A stretch of 64,000 bases of DNA from Pollenia angustigena (Eukaryota > Arthropoda > Insecta > Diptera > Polleniidae). Below, in pieces: positions 44,811 through 56,460 of this stretch. The notes under the pieces are model-generated. The model did not search any database. It had not been told where the DNA came from and was given only the letters and a program-made list of their open reading frames with translations. Position 1 is the stretch's first letter, and every line of letters begins with the position of its first letter. Both the position numbers and the translations under genes were made by a program. Location: the NCBI GenBank assembly GCA_930367215.1, contig OV884059.1, positions 239,505,803 through 239,569,802 on the forward strand, written 5' to 3'.

Positions 44811-45663
44811 AGAAACACAACTGGGACCAACGACGAGTTATTCGTCAATAGAAATAGAACACATTGGTGTATATGAAAGTACACACAATCATTGCGTAGA
44901 CCGAAATTCGTCGTGCGTAAAGAACTCTGCGATAGGTTTATTTCTATTTCTTACGCAGACGAACGACGAAAAAAATTGGGAAAAAGAGAGTGCAGCATGA
45001 TTTAAAAGTGCAATATTTGTTAAAAATCGTGAAAGCTGTAAAGAATCACAGGGACAAATCGATGCTATTACGAACTTGGCTAAAATTCGCGAAAAATTGC
45101 AAACTTTTAAATAAACACTAAAATTTATTTGAAATGGGTGAAAAAAACAAAATTTGCAAAAATGGCGAAAATGGCGAAAATTCGCGAAAATTTTTAATAT
45201 TTCAAACAAGCCATAAAATTGATTTAAAGTCCCTAAAACTATAAGGAATGGCTAAAATTCGGTAAATATTGCTATATTAGCAAAAAATTCGCAAAAATTT
45301 GCTAACTGCTGCATGATAGCATAGTGTACACTTTATTATAAATCGTTAAAGCTGTAAAGAATTGGTAAACTTACAGCAAGAAATCGCGAACATGGCTGAA
45401 ATTTGCGAAAAATTGCAAAATTTGAAACAAACCTAAAAACTAATTTGAGATCGCAAATTCGAATGCAGAACACCAAAAATGCTGAAGTAATCCATTTCGG
45501 GTGGATTCGGATTCAAGAATACACCCGATTAATAGTTTTTCACAAATAAAAAGAAATGTTAGGTTCACGCACTTATTGTGTCTCATTTGACGAATTAACG
45601 CAAATTCTTGCCGACGAATTCATCGTATTATGCGAAGTTCGTCATTCGTACTAGTTGTGTTTA
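44811..45663. mobile_element. TIR element with internal duplication (ends AGAAACACAACT)
   Basis: Left end agaaacacaactgggacc, with 'aacgacgagttattcgtc' following; right end inward ataaacacaactagtacg with 'aatgacgaactt'. A segment of about 110 bp is present twice in direct order about 320 bp apart (45012 and 45333: 'gtgaaagctgtaaagaat', 'cgaac-tggct-aaatt-gcg', 'aaaaattgcaaa'). Short 'atggcgaaa' repeats occur at 45163-45180. Left region also holds inverted 'cgtcgtgcgtaa' / 'ttacgcagacgaacgacg'. No transposase seen. Confidence 0.55.
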
Positions 45664-46149
45664 TACCATATTGGATCAAAAGATAGATGGGCTGACAAAA
45701 ACGTACCAAAATTCTGGAATTTAACGCATTATCTATGTTAACGGCTACAAAATAAATATTTTTATTTATTGGATAGTTAGTTTGGGTAGTTATCTTCCCT
45801 TTTTGGATATTCTTGTAATAATACACTGAGAAAAAAAACTTGGAAGTAAGAAAAATGCTACTGCTGAAATTTACCGCGGCACAAATTGGGCTGAATATTA
45901 TGTCTTGCCATTAAACACAGTTGTTAATAACTTCAAAACCTAAAATTCCGCGGTCGTGCGTGACGATCGCATTTTTCGTTTACAAGAAAAGTAGGAAAAT
46001 GTTAAAAAAAAAGCGAAAAATTAAAAAAAAGCGTTTAATTCGTCTTCATTCACATATAACTTTTGAAGTCGGAACGTTATATTCAAGCACCACTGCCTTG
46101 ATGACTTTCAAGGCGAAATATTCAACCCAATATGAGCCGTATAAAAAAC

Positions 46150-46640
46150 ATTAGAGATTAGTTAGTGAGATTAGTAATTAAGACGAACGCCGAAGAAGTT
46201 AACAACATCTATAAACGACCAACTGGAAGTATGGAACAGCCTTATTCCAATATGCTTTTGTCAACAACTTCTAACTACTTAAACATATGCACCTTCGTTT
46301 TCCACGAAATAAGGCAAGATATTTTCATTGAGTGCACAGATATCGCAGAAGTAATTAATGCTGTGAATCACCTTAAAACGAATTATCGCCTGAGATGCTT
46401 TAAGCCGAACCCCTTACTACGGGGAACATATTGCTTCCCCTTATCCAGAACTTCTGGCTCACACATGACTTCATTTCAATTTAAAAGAACTTTTTATGGT
46501 AAATAACCCCAAAAAGGGTGACCTGACAAACTGGTAAGGCATAAGCATCCTTAGTTTAGTAAAAAGGATCATAGCGCAAATCCTTAACCGAAGAATATCC
46601 GAAAATGTACTAAGGGCTCTAAAACCCGAACATAATTAAA
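46150..46640 (+). pseudogene. Decayed RTE-like LINE relic, N-terminal part of reverse transcriptase
   Basis: Readings recover EEVNNIYKRPTGS, IAEVINAVNHLKTNYR (compare the EIxxAIxxLKNGKAPG block of RTE-like reverse transcriptases) and, after 46500, NNPKKGDLTNW, stop, GISILSLVKRIIAQILNRRI and ENVLRALKPEHN (compare PKKGD...NWRGITLLSI...ILxxRI...LRPEQ). This part precedes the RT catalytic motifs, so it complements rather than overlaps the relic at 4206-5075. It breaks off at about 46640 before motif A. Confidence 0.75.
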
Positions 46641-46866
46641 AATTAAATTTCATTACAAAAAAACCAAAGCAAAGTTTCTCAATCAAAATTCTGTTTATTC
46701 ATAATTTATTTCTGAGTCTCTAGAAAAAGAGTCAAATGAAAAGAGATCATCCTTTCATTTGTTGTCAATATTGCTAAGCATTATTAATCGCTTATATGCA
46801 CACAGGTTTAAAGCGTGTAATCCTCTTATGCATCCCAAATTATACAATTACAGCTTGCTATCTTAA

Positions 46867-47326
46867 CCCTGAAAGGTTACTCTTCATTTCAGTACTTTAA
46901 GGTTACTCTTCGTCGAATCGACGAATTTTAAAAAAAATAAATTCTAAGAGAACGATTTTGAAGTAAAAAATAAACAAAAATCTGCTTTAGTTAAATTAAA
47001 AAATAAAAAAAAAGTTTAAAAAATAAAAATTATTTTTCTCTCTAAAATTCGATACAAATTTTAACTCCTAATTTAGTAATTTCAATTAACTAAAAAAAAA
47101 ATAAACACAAAAACTTACACTCAGGTTACTCTTCGTCATTGCGACGAATACAAACCTCTGAATTTTAACTTAAAAAAATGAGGGTCCAGCGTACGTCCAC
47201 TCACTACAAGCTTACGGCATCAGCTAACGTTGTTGAATAAAGAGCGTAACATCAATACATATAAAAAAGTTATATGATTAAATGTAATTGAGCTTCGTCG
47301 GTTCGACGATGATTAACCGTGCAGGG
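46867..47326. mobile_element. piggyBac-type MITE with TTCGTCG-CGACGAA palindromes
   Basis: TTAA flanks both ends (46863-46866, 47327-47330). The ends are CCCTGAAAGGTTACTC and inward from the right CCCTGCACGGTTAATC. Inside, a palindrome of the form ttcgtcg-n3-cgacgaa occurs three times (46909-46925, 47132-47148, 47294-47309), the first two preceded by 'ggttactc'. No transposase, hence non-autonomous. Confidence 0.85.
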
Positions 47327-47454
47327 TTAAACCGCCGGAAATATTTTGTATATAAGCATTTGCTTATGTATATGCATATCCCGTATTAACATCACAAGAA
47401 AACACAATTTTTATAAATTGTTTTTAAAAAAATTCTAATTTAAACATAAGTCAA

Positions 47455-47960
47455 TAATGGAATTTTACTATCACGTGTGGGCCTGGCCGGTGCTTCAAAA
47501 GTCTAGTTTGGAGCTTCTCGGCCACATGAAGAATATAGCGGAAATTCTCATAGTGTTAGTAGCGTGTCAAACGCAATGTGTGTTAAAATTCGCTATTTCA
47601 TTGCATCTACAATGGGATCTGTTCTGATTAAATTTGGGAGTTGATTATTTAAACTCTTAGGTTTGTTTGTAATACGAGTTTTTCCTCGGCTGGTCGGTGC
47701 ATCGTACAACGCATTACGGACAGAATTCGTTCTGTAGCCGGACTGTTCGAATGTGGAATGACCTTCCTGCGGTAGTCTTTCCTGTCACCTTCAACATATG
47801 TAAATAGACGAATGTCCACAAACACCAAACACTACTCCCTCTATCCTCCTTTCCATAGCCAATTTTCCTAATTCCAACACAATGCAATGCATTAGTAGGT
47901 GTTATCCCCTGAGTGCTTGTCCTAACAACAAAAAAGCCAATTAAGAGAGGAAATTTAACA
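47455..47960 (-). repeat. Dispersed repeat related to 1490-1975
   Basis: The minus strand carries 'gttaggacaagcactcaggg', 'actaatgcattg', 'ggaattaggaaaattggcta' and, further on, 'gaagcaccggcc' plus 'cccacacgtgatag', matching 1490-1975 in order. The 101-codon minus frame 47714-48019 has stretches (RTSTQGITPTNALH) that resemble the corresponding frame at 1565-1606 (RTCTQRMTHTNAL), but this follows from DNA similarity and both are open only briefly. Confidence 0.45.
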
Positions 47961-48842
47961 AAAATCAATCTGCCAAGACTAAATTTGTTTAATTTTAATT
48001 CAACTCCGAATATACACATTTATTTTCGAAGCAAGAAAAATAGTTTTACACAACGATATTCATAAAATTAAGCAAAGTTTTTCAATAAGCACAATAAGCA
48101 AGTGTTAATGGATGCATTTCTCTTTTAACAGCACTAAAAGACAGGCAAGTAAGAAAAGTTTTACATGTAACTGAAAAAATTTGTTCCAGTCCTTTCCATC
48201 CTCTGTGAGACCGCTATTTGATTACAATAAAAGTTTTTGTTAAATTTGTAGGACTGGATTTTCAAAAGAAATACTTTGTTTGGAGAAACAGGCATGGTTT
48301 TATTGGCAAAAGATGTCGAAATGCATGCTTGGATAATAATTATTTTCGGCACCCATTGCTCACCATATCCAGAGACATGTATATTGTCCAAAGCAACAAA
48401 GTCATAACGAAAAGTCAAGGAAAAAGCCTGAAAGTTGAATTTTCATTTAAACTAGCTATAATGCAAATATTCTCCTGAAATAAAAGTTTGGAGTTCGATG
48501 GGGAGATCGATTTAAAAAAGACCAATGATTCATACATATATTTTTAAAATGTGTTAAAGGTTAACATTAAATAAATGGCAATTAATTCTTCATGTGTATT
48601 TATTAGAACTTCAACTGCTTTTTTCACAGCAATATTTTTTTCTCAATGCACTTTTCAATGTTTTCTTTACGCAGGAAATATCACGCTTCAGAGAAAATCA
48701 CGTATTTTAACGGAAAATGCAAAAGAAAATAAAAAAAAAACTTTAGAAAGAAAGGCGATATTTTATTCACAAATTAACAAAGCAAACCACAGGTATGTTG
48801 GATAAGTTGGCACAAAACTTAAAAAAAAAAAATGTAAAAATG
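47961..48842. other. No gene recognised
   Basis: Short frames at 48161-48478 and 48575-48805 show no domain. No inverted repeat was identified. Confidence 0.35.
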
Positions 48843-49560
48843 CTCCTTGGGATATGCCGAATCTCTGATACCCTTCACGTTGGGACCTGTTATAAATAGC
48901 GATCCAATCTTTAAAGAATCTGACATCAAAACATGCATAGCCATTTTAGGCGTATAACAGTGTATTTTGATAGTGGGCTTTAGAGTGGTTCGAAAAAAAT
49001 TGTTTTGTCAGTCCCCCCCCTAGGATTAAAGATAATGTAAAAACAATTCCAAAAATTATTTTTTTATTTTTTTGCCACGCCTAGAAATACCGCCCATTTT
49101 GTTTTTTGTTCACTGTGTCGCCATTTTTAGTCCGATCATAACATTTTGTATATCAGTTGCATCAAAATAACACAGCTTCATTTTAGTTCAACAATATTAA
49201 GCATTTGTGAGGGTATAAACCGAGCTTTTGAAATACATGACTTGAATTTGCGTGGTATAAAAAAACTATTGAAGACAGAAATGTAGCCCTTACAGAGCCA
49301 TGAACACCGATATACAAAATGTTATGATCGGACTAAAAATGGCCACACAGTGAACAAAAAACAAAAAGGGTGGTTTTTCCTGGAATTGTTTTTACATTAT
49401 CTTTAATCCTAGGGGGGACTGACAAAAAAATTTATTTTCGAACCACTCTAGTGGGCTTTATATGAAGTCAATGGTAAATTATTATTTCTACAGTTATTGT
49501 CAGTAATTTCAGCCTTTTAAAACTAAAGCTAAAAATGATAAGGCGGTTTTACTGAATTCG
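48843..49560 (-). repeat. CCGAAT repeat copy split by a hAT MITE
   Basis: 'gatatgccgaatctctgata' and 'cccttcacgttgggacc' mark the repeat end in minus orientation; 'atttaggcgtataacagtg' and, past the MITE, 'gtgggctttatatgaag' with 'atggtaaatta' match internal blocks of 36386-37646. Similarity fades after about 49560. Confidence 0.5.
48981..49450. mobile_element. 470-bp palindromic hAT-type MITE with 8-bp target duplication
   Basis: The 8-bp direct repeat GTGGGCTT flanks it (48973-48980, 49451-49458). The ends TAGAGTGGTTCGAAAA pair, and the arms continue 'tagga ttaaagataatgtaa', 'aacaattcc' and 'gatcataacattttgtatat' for about 170 bp each. The YAGNG end and 8-bp duplication are the hallmarks of the hAT superfamily. 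No coding capacity. Confidence 0.9.
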
Positions 49561-50371
49561 GATGGTATTTGATCGATGCGGAATTTTGGTCATGACAAGA
49601 TTTTACTCATCTCGGGTGACCTAAATAGACTACCCAACAGTATTTCGGAGCTCTTGATCGGGACATTATTCACAACTTATTTTGGTAACGGGGTTGGCCT
49701 ATTTGACGAAATGCAGTTTTCTAAATAATCTTGGACCTTAAGGTAGGTAAGGGATTCTTTATTTAAGTACTGGATATAAAAGTCGCTTTTTGACTGCCGG
49801 ATGACCGCAGCAATCTGCAGAAAGACATTTTTTCTATAAATTGGGCGGCAAATTGCCATTGCGGCTTTAGTAGGTGTCTTTACGACATCAAAGTGAACTG
49901 AAAAAAGTCGGATATGTCAAAAACAGATTGTAACACAACGTTGGCATGGATTACTGGACACTGAACATGAGCTAGCCAGCGATGTCTTTAGGGTGATACG
50001 TTCCTAAAATTTAGTAAACATTTTAATGATCCGCTGAAGGACTTCTAATCAACGTTGTCATAAAGTTTGGTATGCACTTAATTAGAACAGTAACATCGGT
50101 CATTACTGGTCACTGGTTATAAGGGACCCTTGCAACGAGACTGGACCTGGAACATCATAACTTCTGTTAGAGTTGTCAGAATGCGGAGTATGAAGATATG
50201 AAATAAACAATACATCATTCATCACTACTTTTCGGTAGGTCCAATATAAAATCCCTTCTTGCAAATCACTTCAATTGTAATATTTTTAATTGTAACATAA
50301 TTTAATTGCAACAAGAGCAAAAATGAACATTGCCCATGAAATTTTGACTTATTCGCAACGATTTGCAGTTA

Positions 50372-51705
50372 AAAACCGTCAATCGGTTAACCGATTAATT
50401 ACTACCCGATTTACTGATCGGTTAATTTCAAATTGGCTTTTTTCGATTGACGATTAAACCGGTTAATTTCAGTTTCAGTTTAAAATCTCGTTCGATTTCA
50501 ACTCCACTTTATTTCGATTTTTAGAACATGCCCGATTTTTTTGTGTTTTTAATTATTTGTTTCGTCCCATATACAAAATGTATATGCTTAGAAAATATTT
50601 TTTATACAAACAAAGAAGGTGTTTAGTGGCCTTCATTTTAACCTATTTTCCGCCGACCGGTGACTAAAATTACAATGTTTTTAAATTTTTTTATCTTTAT
50701 CATCGATCAGCAGGAATGTGGCGAAAAATTTAATAAATGTTTGATTGTCACCACCTTTTTTGTTTCACGTTTCTCATACATATCTTCTCATATCAGTCTA
50801 TTAACAGAATTAACCGAAACAATTAGAAGTGTTAAAAATTTAAAAAAAACTCTAATGGCAGAATGGAGTATTTTGTACGTTTAGAGAAAAGGACAGAAAT
50901 CTACGATAAGTAAAAGAATTTTTTCCAAGTCAAGTTTTGTCAAAACTAAAGAAAAGAATCGCTTTAATCCTAAACATTTAAACCAAATTACTTTTCTAGA
51001 AGATTATTTTATAAGATCTTTATTGAAAAACATAATAACTTATAAAATTATCTCAGTTTATTTTTTTATAAATACATATTTGGGGGATTCACAAGGTAGT
51101 CATAAAGTCTTATGTCTTAAAATAATTACAAGAAATATATAATAATATGCAAACCCGGTAAATCCACTTTTCATGTAAAGTTTACAGTGTAAATTGAGAT
51201 GTTGATGCCGTGTTGTAGAGAAAGATACGCCTCGTCGATCAGCACGTAGTTTTTCTCCTATTTAAGTTTTGAAGTGTGTACAACTAACTGTATTTTTAAT
51301 TTTCTATCAAGCTGCAAAAGGTAAAGTGAAAAGTTTTTTGTCTCTCCTGTAAAATGTGCTGAAAGTGTATTAAGTAATAAGTCGACTTGATAGCACACAT
51401 TATGTATTAAGTGAAAATATGCATATTACATATTTATGAATTGTTTTTTTGTTTGCTCGTTTTATTTCAAGATATATTATGTTTGGTTTGTTATTGTTTT
51501 TTTTTTTTTACTAATAAACTTCAAATAATTAACAATTAATGCATTTTTATATATTGGAATTACTTAATTTATAAAAAAAACTTTATTAATCGGTTAACCG
51601 ATCAAAAACAAAGTTAACCGATTTAACCAAAACCTCGGTTAATTAATCGAGCGATTAACCGATTAAAGTAAAAGGTCGATTAAATGAATACCCTAGTGAA
51701 TACCA
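50372..51705. mobile_element. Probable TIR element with CGGTTAACCGATTAA clusters
   Basis: Inverted clusters of cggttaaccgattaa-like motifs mark both sides (50388-50460 and 51590-51675). The right end may be CACTAGGGTATTCATTTAATC reading inward; the matching left end is unclear, so the left boundary is approximate. The enclosed 1.1 kb is AT-rich; a 74-codon frame (50660-50884) has no domain. Confidence 0.4.
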
Positions 51706-52787
51706 AGTACAAAAGCAATTTGCCTAAGTTATGGCAGTTTTTACTTAAATTGCATTATGATCGGTGGTGCGTGAGTGTGAAAAAGTATAAAGCTGTAAAA
51801 TAAAGTTAAATTTTAAATATTTAAAAATTAAATTGTTATATTGTTCTGAAAGTTAAGACCCCGCTGGATCCAAAAGTTACCGCACGTTCTAGTACACAAA
51901 ATTATTAAATGAGTGCACAAAACAGCCCAAACACACTCTTCGGGCAGATCGCAGTGATATTTTGCACTGCTTGTTTACTCAATATGACTTTTTGTTGAAA
52001 ATTAGTGTTAGTATTTTTCTAGTGAAAATTAGTGAAAAAAAAAAATTATAAAATAATTTTTGCAAAGCTGATAAAACTTTTATAAGGTTAGTGTTTAAAC
52101 AAATTTGCGACTTTCTGTAAATTTCTTAAAAAAAAAAAATTTGTCCACATTAGGTTTTTGACTTTAAAACATTAATGGCCAATTTCACCAATTTATTTAC
52201 ATATCAATTTATGTTAAAATATGTTTTTCAGATCAAAGTAAACAAAATTGTATAAAAAACTATGTATATTTAAAAGTTTCAGCTCAGTTGTTTTTTATTT
52301 TACTCAGACTCGTCTAACAAAAACAAACAAAGATAAACAGTAAAATGGCCCACTCTTTATAATTAAAAACAATAAGAAAAAATTAAATTCAAAAGAGTAC
52401 TTTTTAGAGCCAAAGCGATACTACTAAATTCAATTGATATTCAACTACCAAAGCGCTCTAATTCGTCATAAAATATAGTCACAAAGTAGATTCTTAATGG
52501 AAATATTACCATAGTGGGACACTTCTTCCCCAACGATGTCACTACATCAATAAGAATTGAATAGCAGAAGCGATAGATTTTTGCTAAATGTGGAAACTAT
52601 TTAGATTATTTTTCGATCGAAATTGTTTGCAGGGAAAAAGCCAGAAATCAAGCAATCATTACTCATGTATTCATTCAGCATTAACTATGTAGTACAAGAA
52701 AAAAAAAATTAAATGAAACTAAACGCACATATGTAGGTACATACAAACAAACAATTTCCATAGAAACATAATTTTTTTGTTACACAG
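51706..52787. other. AT-rich stretch, nothing firm
   Basis: 'ggccaatttcaccaattta' at about 52179 resembles one end of the 44145-44281 MITE family; no partner end was found. No gene was recognised. Confidence 0.35.
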
Positions 52788-52941
52788 CGTTTACATTTTC
52801 CAGTACTGGTAAGACAGTAAGCATATACATATTAGTTGGCAAAACAATGCAAAAACAAAATAGCTGTAAAAGTGTTTATGTATAGTGAAAAAGTTTGAAT
52901 GAATTGCTACTATATTGACAGTACTGGCAAATGTAAACGCT
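52788..52941. mobile_element. 154-bp MITE (ends AGCGTTTACATTT)
   Basis: Left end agcgtttacattttccagta, right end inward agcgtttacatttgccagta, followed by 'ctg-taa--agtaagc'. About 30 bp of inverted repeat around a unique centre; no coding capacity. Confidence 0.75.
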
Positions 52942-52983
52942 ATGTTAATTTTAAAAAGTACAGCAGTTCTGTATGTAGGCACA

Positions 52984-53032
52984 ATGTATTATTGTTATTG
53001 TTGTTTTTATTGTTGTTTTTATTGTTGTTAAT
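52984..53032 (+). repeat. Imperfect TTG/TTA trinucleotide microsatellite
   Basis: Alternating attgttattgttgttttt units run for about 45 bases. Confidence 0.7.
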
Positions 53033-53508
53033 TTTAACAAAGCGTCTCTTTGAGTGGTTTATTGTTGTTATTGATTTTTACCATTAACAACCACCACCGA
53101 GTGCACAATGACTACTTGAATGCAAAAGTATAAGAATGTGTTCCTTTGAATTTACACATTTGTGTTATATGAATAAATGTAAAAATCAAATGAGAACGAA
53201 ACGATGTAAAAATTACCAACGTGGAACTTTGTTTTGCAAGCAAAGATTGAATGTAAATTTTAGCGTATGAATAAATCAAGAAAAATATTGATTTTGTAGT
53301 TCTCTGGTCGCTACCAGCCTGTCAGACCGATGTTTATTTTATTAGTTTAAAAAAAAATTAATAAAACCCCATTAACTTTTAGACGTTTCTAGTAGTATAA
53401 ACAAAAGGCTTAATAAAAATAACTTTTTTATTTATGACTAGCAGTTTATCATCTCAGTCTGTAAAATATGGTCTTAAGAGATTAAAAGACATAAAAAAAT
53501 ATATTTAC

Positions 53509-53720
53509 AGGGGTGTGATGGAAATCGAAAACGAAATACGCAAGAATTTTACAAGTCGTTTTTAACAAGATTTTTGTAATAAAATAATTTTATGCCAAAT
53601 ATTATACAAATATTTATCTATTAAACCGAATTTTATAAAAAATATTATAAAAATTTGATTAAAAGTGTATTAAAAACAACTTCCAAATTCTTGCGTTTTC
53701 GATTTCCATCTATTAAAAAC
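53509..53720 (+). mobile_element. MITE-like element, pair with 60202-60416
   Basis: Ends 'caggggtgtgatggaaatcg' + aaaac and, inward from the right, 'agatggaaatcgaaaac'. The whole 210-bp segment aligns with 60202-60416 (ttttaa-aagattt, aatattatacaa-tatt, aa-cgaattttata). No target duplication was found. Confidence 0.65.
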
Positions 53721-54629
53721 GACAGTCTCGCAGACAAAATATTGCCTGTCACATGTCCTACATTTTGCGATTGTATTGTAATGTATGAGGGGTGGCAGGA
53801 TCGCTATGTAATGGGTTTTGAGTTTATATGTGGATAACTTCCCTATAGCCCTTGGTTATTTTAAATAGCTGTCAGGGTTTCAGCTGGTAATTAAGGCGTT
53901 CAAAACAACTGCCGAATTATCTTTATTGAGCCTTGTAAATAAAACTTAGGCAAGTTACTGCCGGTTTAGCTTAGTATTTTCATGTCTAACTTTATTAAAT
54001 TTTATTTGTTCTTATATACTAAATTTGAAATTAATTCTTAACCTTTTTAACTTATTATACTTATTGACAAATCAAGATTTACTCTGTCTGTAATTGTTCT
54101 AGCCAATTCAGAACATTTGCAGAACAAGGAATGTATTGTTTCTGTTAGTAACAATTATTCGTATTTTTGCTTTACATACATATTTCCTTAATAAAAATCC
54201 GTTATTTTTTTGCTGTCTTTATGTCGCCTACTTATAATTTTCATTTAAGTCGCAGTTTGTGTTTCAAAGCGTACGGTCAAAGCACAAATTATGTCTGTGG
54301 GCCAAAGTTATTTAAAGAAAAAGGTATTAAAAAATGTATTCCAAACGGCATTGGAGAAGATTTTTATTATAAGGCTTTTGAATAATATAATTTATTTTAA
54401 AGAATGAATTATTTAATTCATTCGCAGGATACATTAAAATAATTTATTACAATCCTAGGACATGGTCTGTGTTAAGAATAACGAATTCTGGAATCAAATA
54501 TTATACAAGATATGTATTACTTTCTCGATTCCTATTAATTCCATTTTCCCGCTGGGGCATTCCTATCTAACTTGTTCTACATTTTAGTGGATGTAAATTA
54601 ATTGATAAATGCAGTTATTTGATCTATTG
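53721..54629. other. AT-rich stretch, nothing recognised
   Basis: No gene or repeat was assigned. Confidence 0.35.
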
Positions 54630-54953
54630 CATACCCTACTCTGACTTGGGTTGTATGTATGAATTTCAGAGTGGGCAATACAGTAGACACTTGTGAGGTA
54701 CACTACAGTATGTTTTTTTTTAATTCGTTATATGTTGTTGTTAACGTTGTTAAAAAATTCAAATTCGAGACCGTATGCGTGAGTATGGGAAGGTTAAATA
54801 AGGTAACGAATTATAATACTGTAAGGTCAGAATTTATAAAGATTGGCTTATATTTCACAGATACCATATAGACGCCACTCCTGAAATAATGTAACTCTCG
54901 GTGGAGGTTATTAAAGATTCGACATAGCCGAATATAGATTTCCTACTTGCTTT
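54630..54953 (+). repeat. 3' part of a CCGAAT repeat copy
   Basis: Ends 'ggaggttattaaagattcga' then catagccgaatatag and 'tcctacttgc', the terminal sequence of the family. Upstream 'aagattggcttatatttcac' and 'gccactcctga' are diverged internal blocks. It abuts the element at 54954. Confidence 0.6.
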
Positions 54954-55634
54954 TACCCAGGCAGAAATTACGACTCTTCTAAATATTATGTACCGCCACA
55001 ACCCTGTAAATACAAAATTGTGACTCTACCAAAAATATGGTACCATCACAACACTGTAGATACAAAATTACAACCTTATTTTTTTAATACCGTTTTTAAA
55101 TAAGATTCAACACCGGTACAACACCCTTAATACAAATATACGACTTTAGTTTTTTAAAGTCGTAGGTATTTACCATAAAACTATACCGCTATAACACTGT
55201 ATTAAACCTTTATTTCCTAATACCGTGTACATAATAATTCTATAATTACGCTGCAACGCTGTATATACAAAAATGTATTCTTATTAATTTAATAGTTTCG
55301 TATTAAAATAAAAACACAAAAACTATTTTAGGTTAGAAAACATACAAATTTTTGCTTGTTTATTTAGAAAATTTATATTTGTAACAATATTGAAAATAAG
55401 AGTCGGAAGACGGTTGTGACTACGTTGTAAATTCGTGAATCCAACATTGTAAATTTAAATTTACAGTGATGTGACAACACCAAAAAGAAGAGTCGGAAGA
55501 CGCACATTTGGCGTTATCATTTTAATATTGTGACAACATTGTAAATTTGGTTAACAGTACGTTGTATTGATGTTGATAGTACCCCCTGCAACGTCGGCAC
55601 AACGTCGTGGTGATTGTCTTTTTCTGCCTGGGTA
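54954..55634. mobile_element. 681-bp TIR element with internal subrepeats (ends TACCCAGGCAGAAA)
   Basis: Ends TACCCAGGCAGAAA on both sides in inverted orientation. The left half is made of diverged units of about 55-60 bp, each containing 'taccg-(c/t)acaac(a)c(t)gta-atacaaa'; the right half holds 'acaac(a/g)ttgtaaatt' and two copies of 'gagtcggaagacg' (55402, 55491). No transposase. Confidence 0.75.
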
Positions 55635-56460
55635 GCTTCTTTAGACGTATTAAGGTGATTTTGGTGCGGGCTTTGTATGGGATATATGGTGAAATATACG
55701 CCAATCAATTTGAAAGTTAAATTCTGACTTAGCCTATCGAAATGGACGGATGAATTTTTGTACTTAGAACATGTTATTTTGTTTGTTACCAGTGCCCATG
55801 CTCTGTAACTCTCGCGGCGAGGAACTTCTGGAATGAAACTTGAGAAAAAAGCAAACATTTTTCTCAATTAACTGCTCCTAAAACACTTTTAGCGTAAGGA
55901 AATAACTCGGCAATTTACAGAAAAAGAAATCTTTGTGGGAAAGTTCCCGCTTCGAATTTAAAAAATAAATAAATAAAAACTCACCAATAAAATTGGGGTG
56001 AGAAAAAATTTTTACACAAAAAAATATATTAAAAATACAATGAATATTTAGTTCTTGGTTGATTTTTTATTGTTTAATTATTTTGCTTTTAACAATTTTT
56101 AAAAAATGCGAATGTTTTCAAAGCCATTTTGTAAGCAACAAATATTTGGTATAGCCGCACTATACATTATTTGCTATAGCCGAGGGTTGGATTTTCGACG
56201 CCGTCGTTGAAAATATTTAAATTTTAGTAAATTTTCAACGTCCTCTATTTCACATCGGCTTCGAGTGAAATATTATGACGTTTATAACGTAACGTCTCAA
56301 TTACTTCTGATAGTCTGCGAGATGAGAAACAGACACACTGTTTTCTTATTTCTTCGAGAAACGATCGAATATTTTGTTTCACATCTTTTCGACGAGAGAA
56401 GTTCTCACCAAAGTTCCAGAGCATGGGTATATAAAACAATGTTCGAAAATAAACAGAACA
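55635..56460. other. No gene recognised
   Basis: A 116-codon minus frame (55517-55867) overlaps the element's right end and shows no domain; a frame of 116 codons at 56265-56615 shows none either. Rest AT-rich. Confidence 0.35.

Noticed and set aside
45921..46154. 77-codon frame with a lysine-rich run (KKKRKIKKKR)
   Set aside because: A basic run arises from poly-A sequence; no start context or domain supports a protein.
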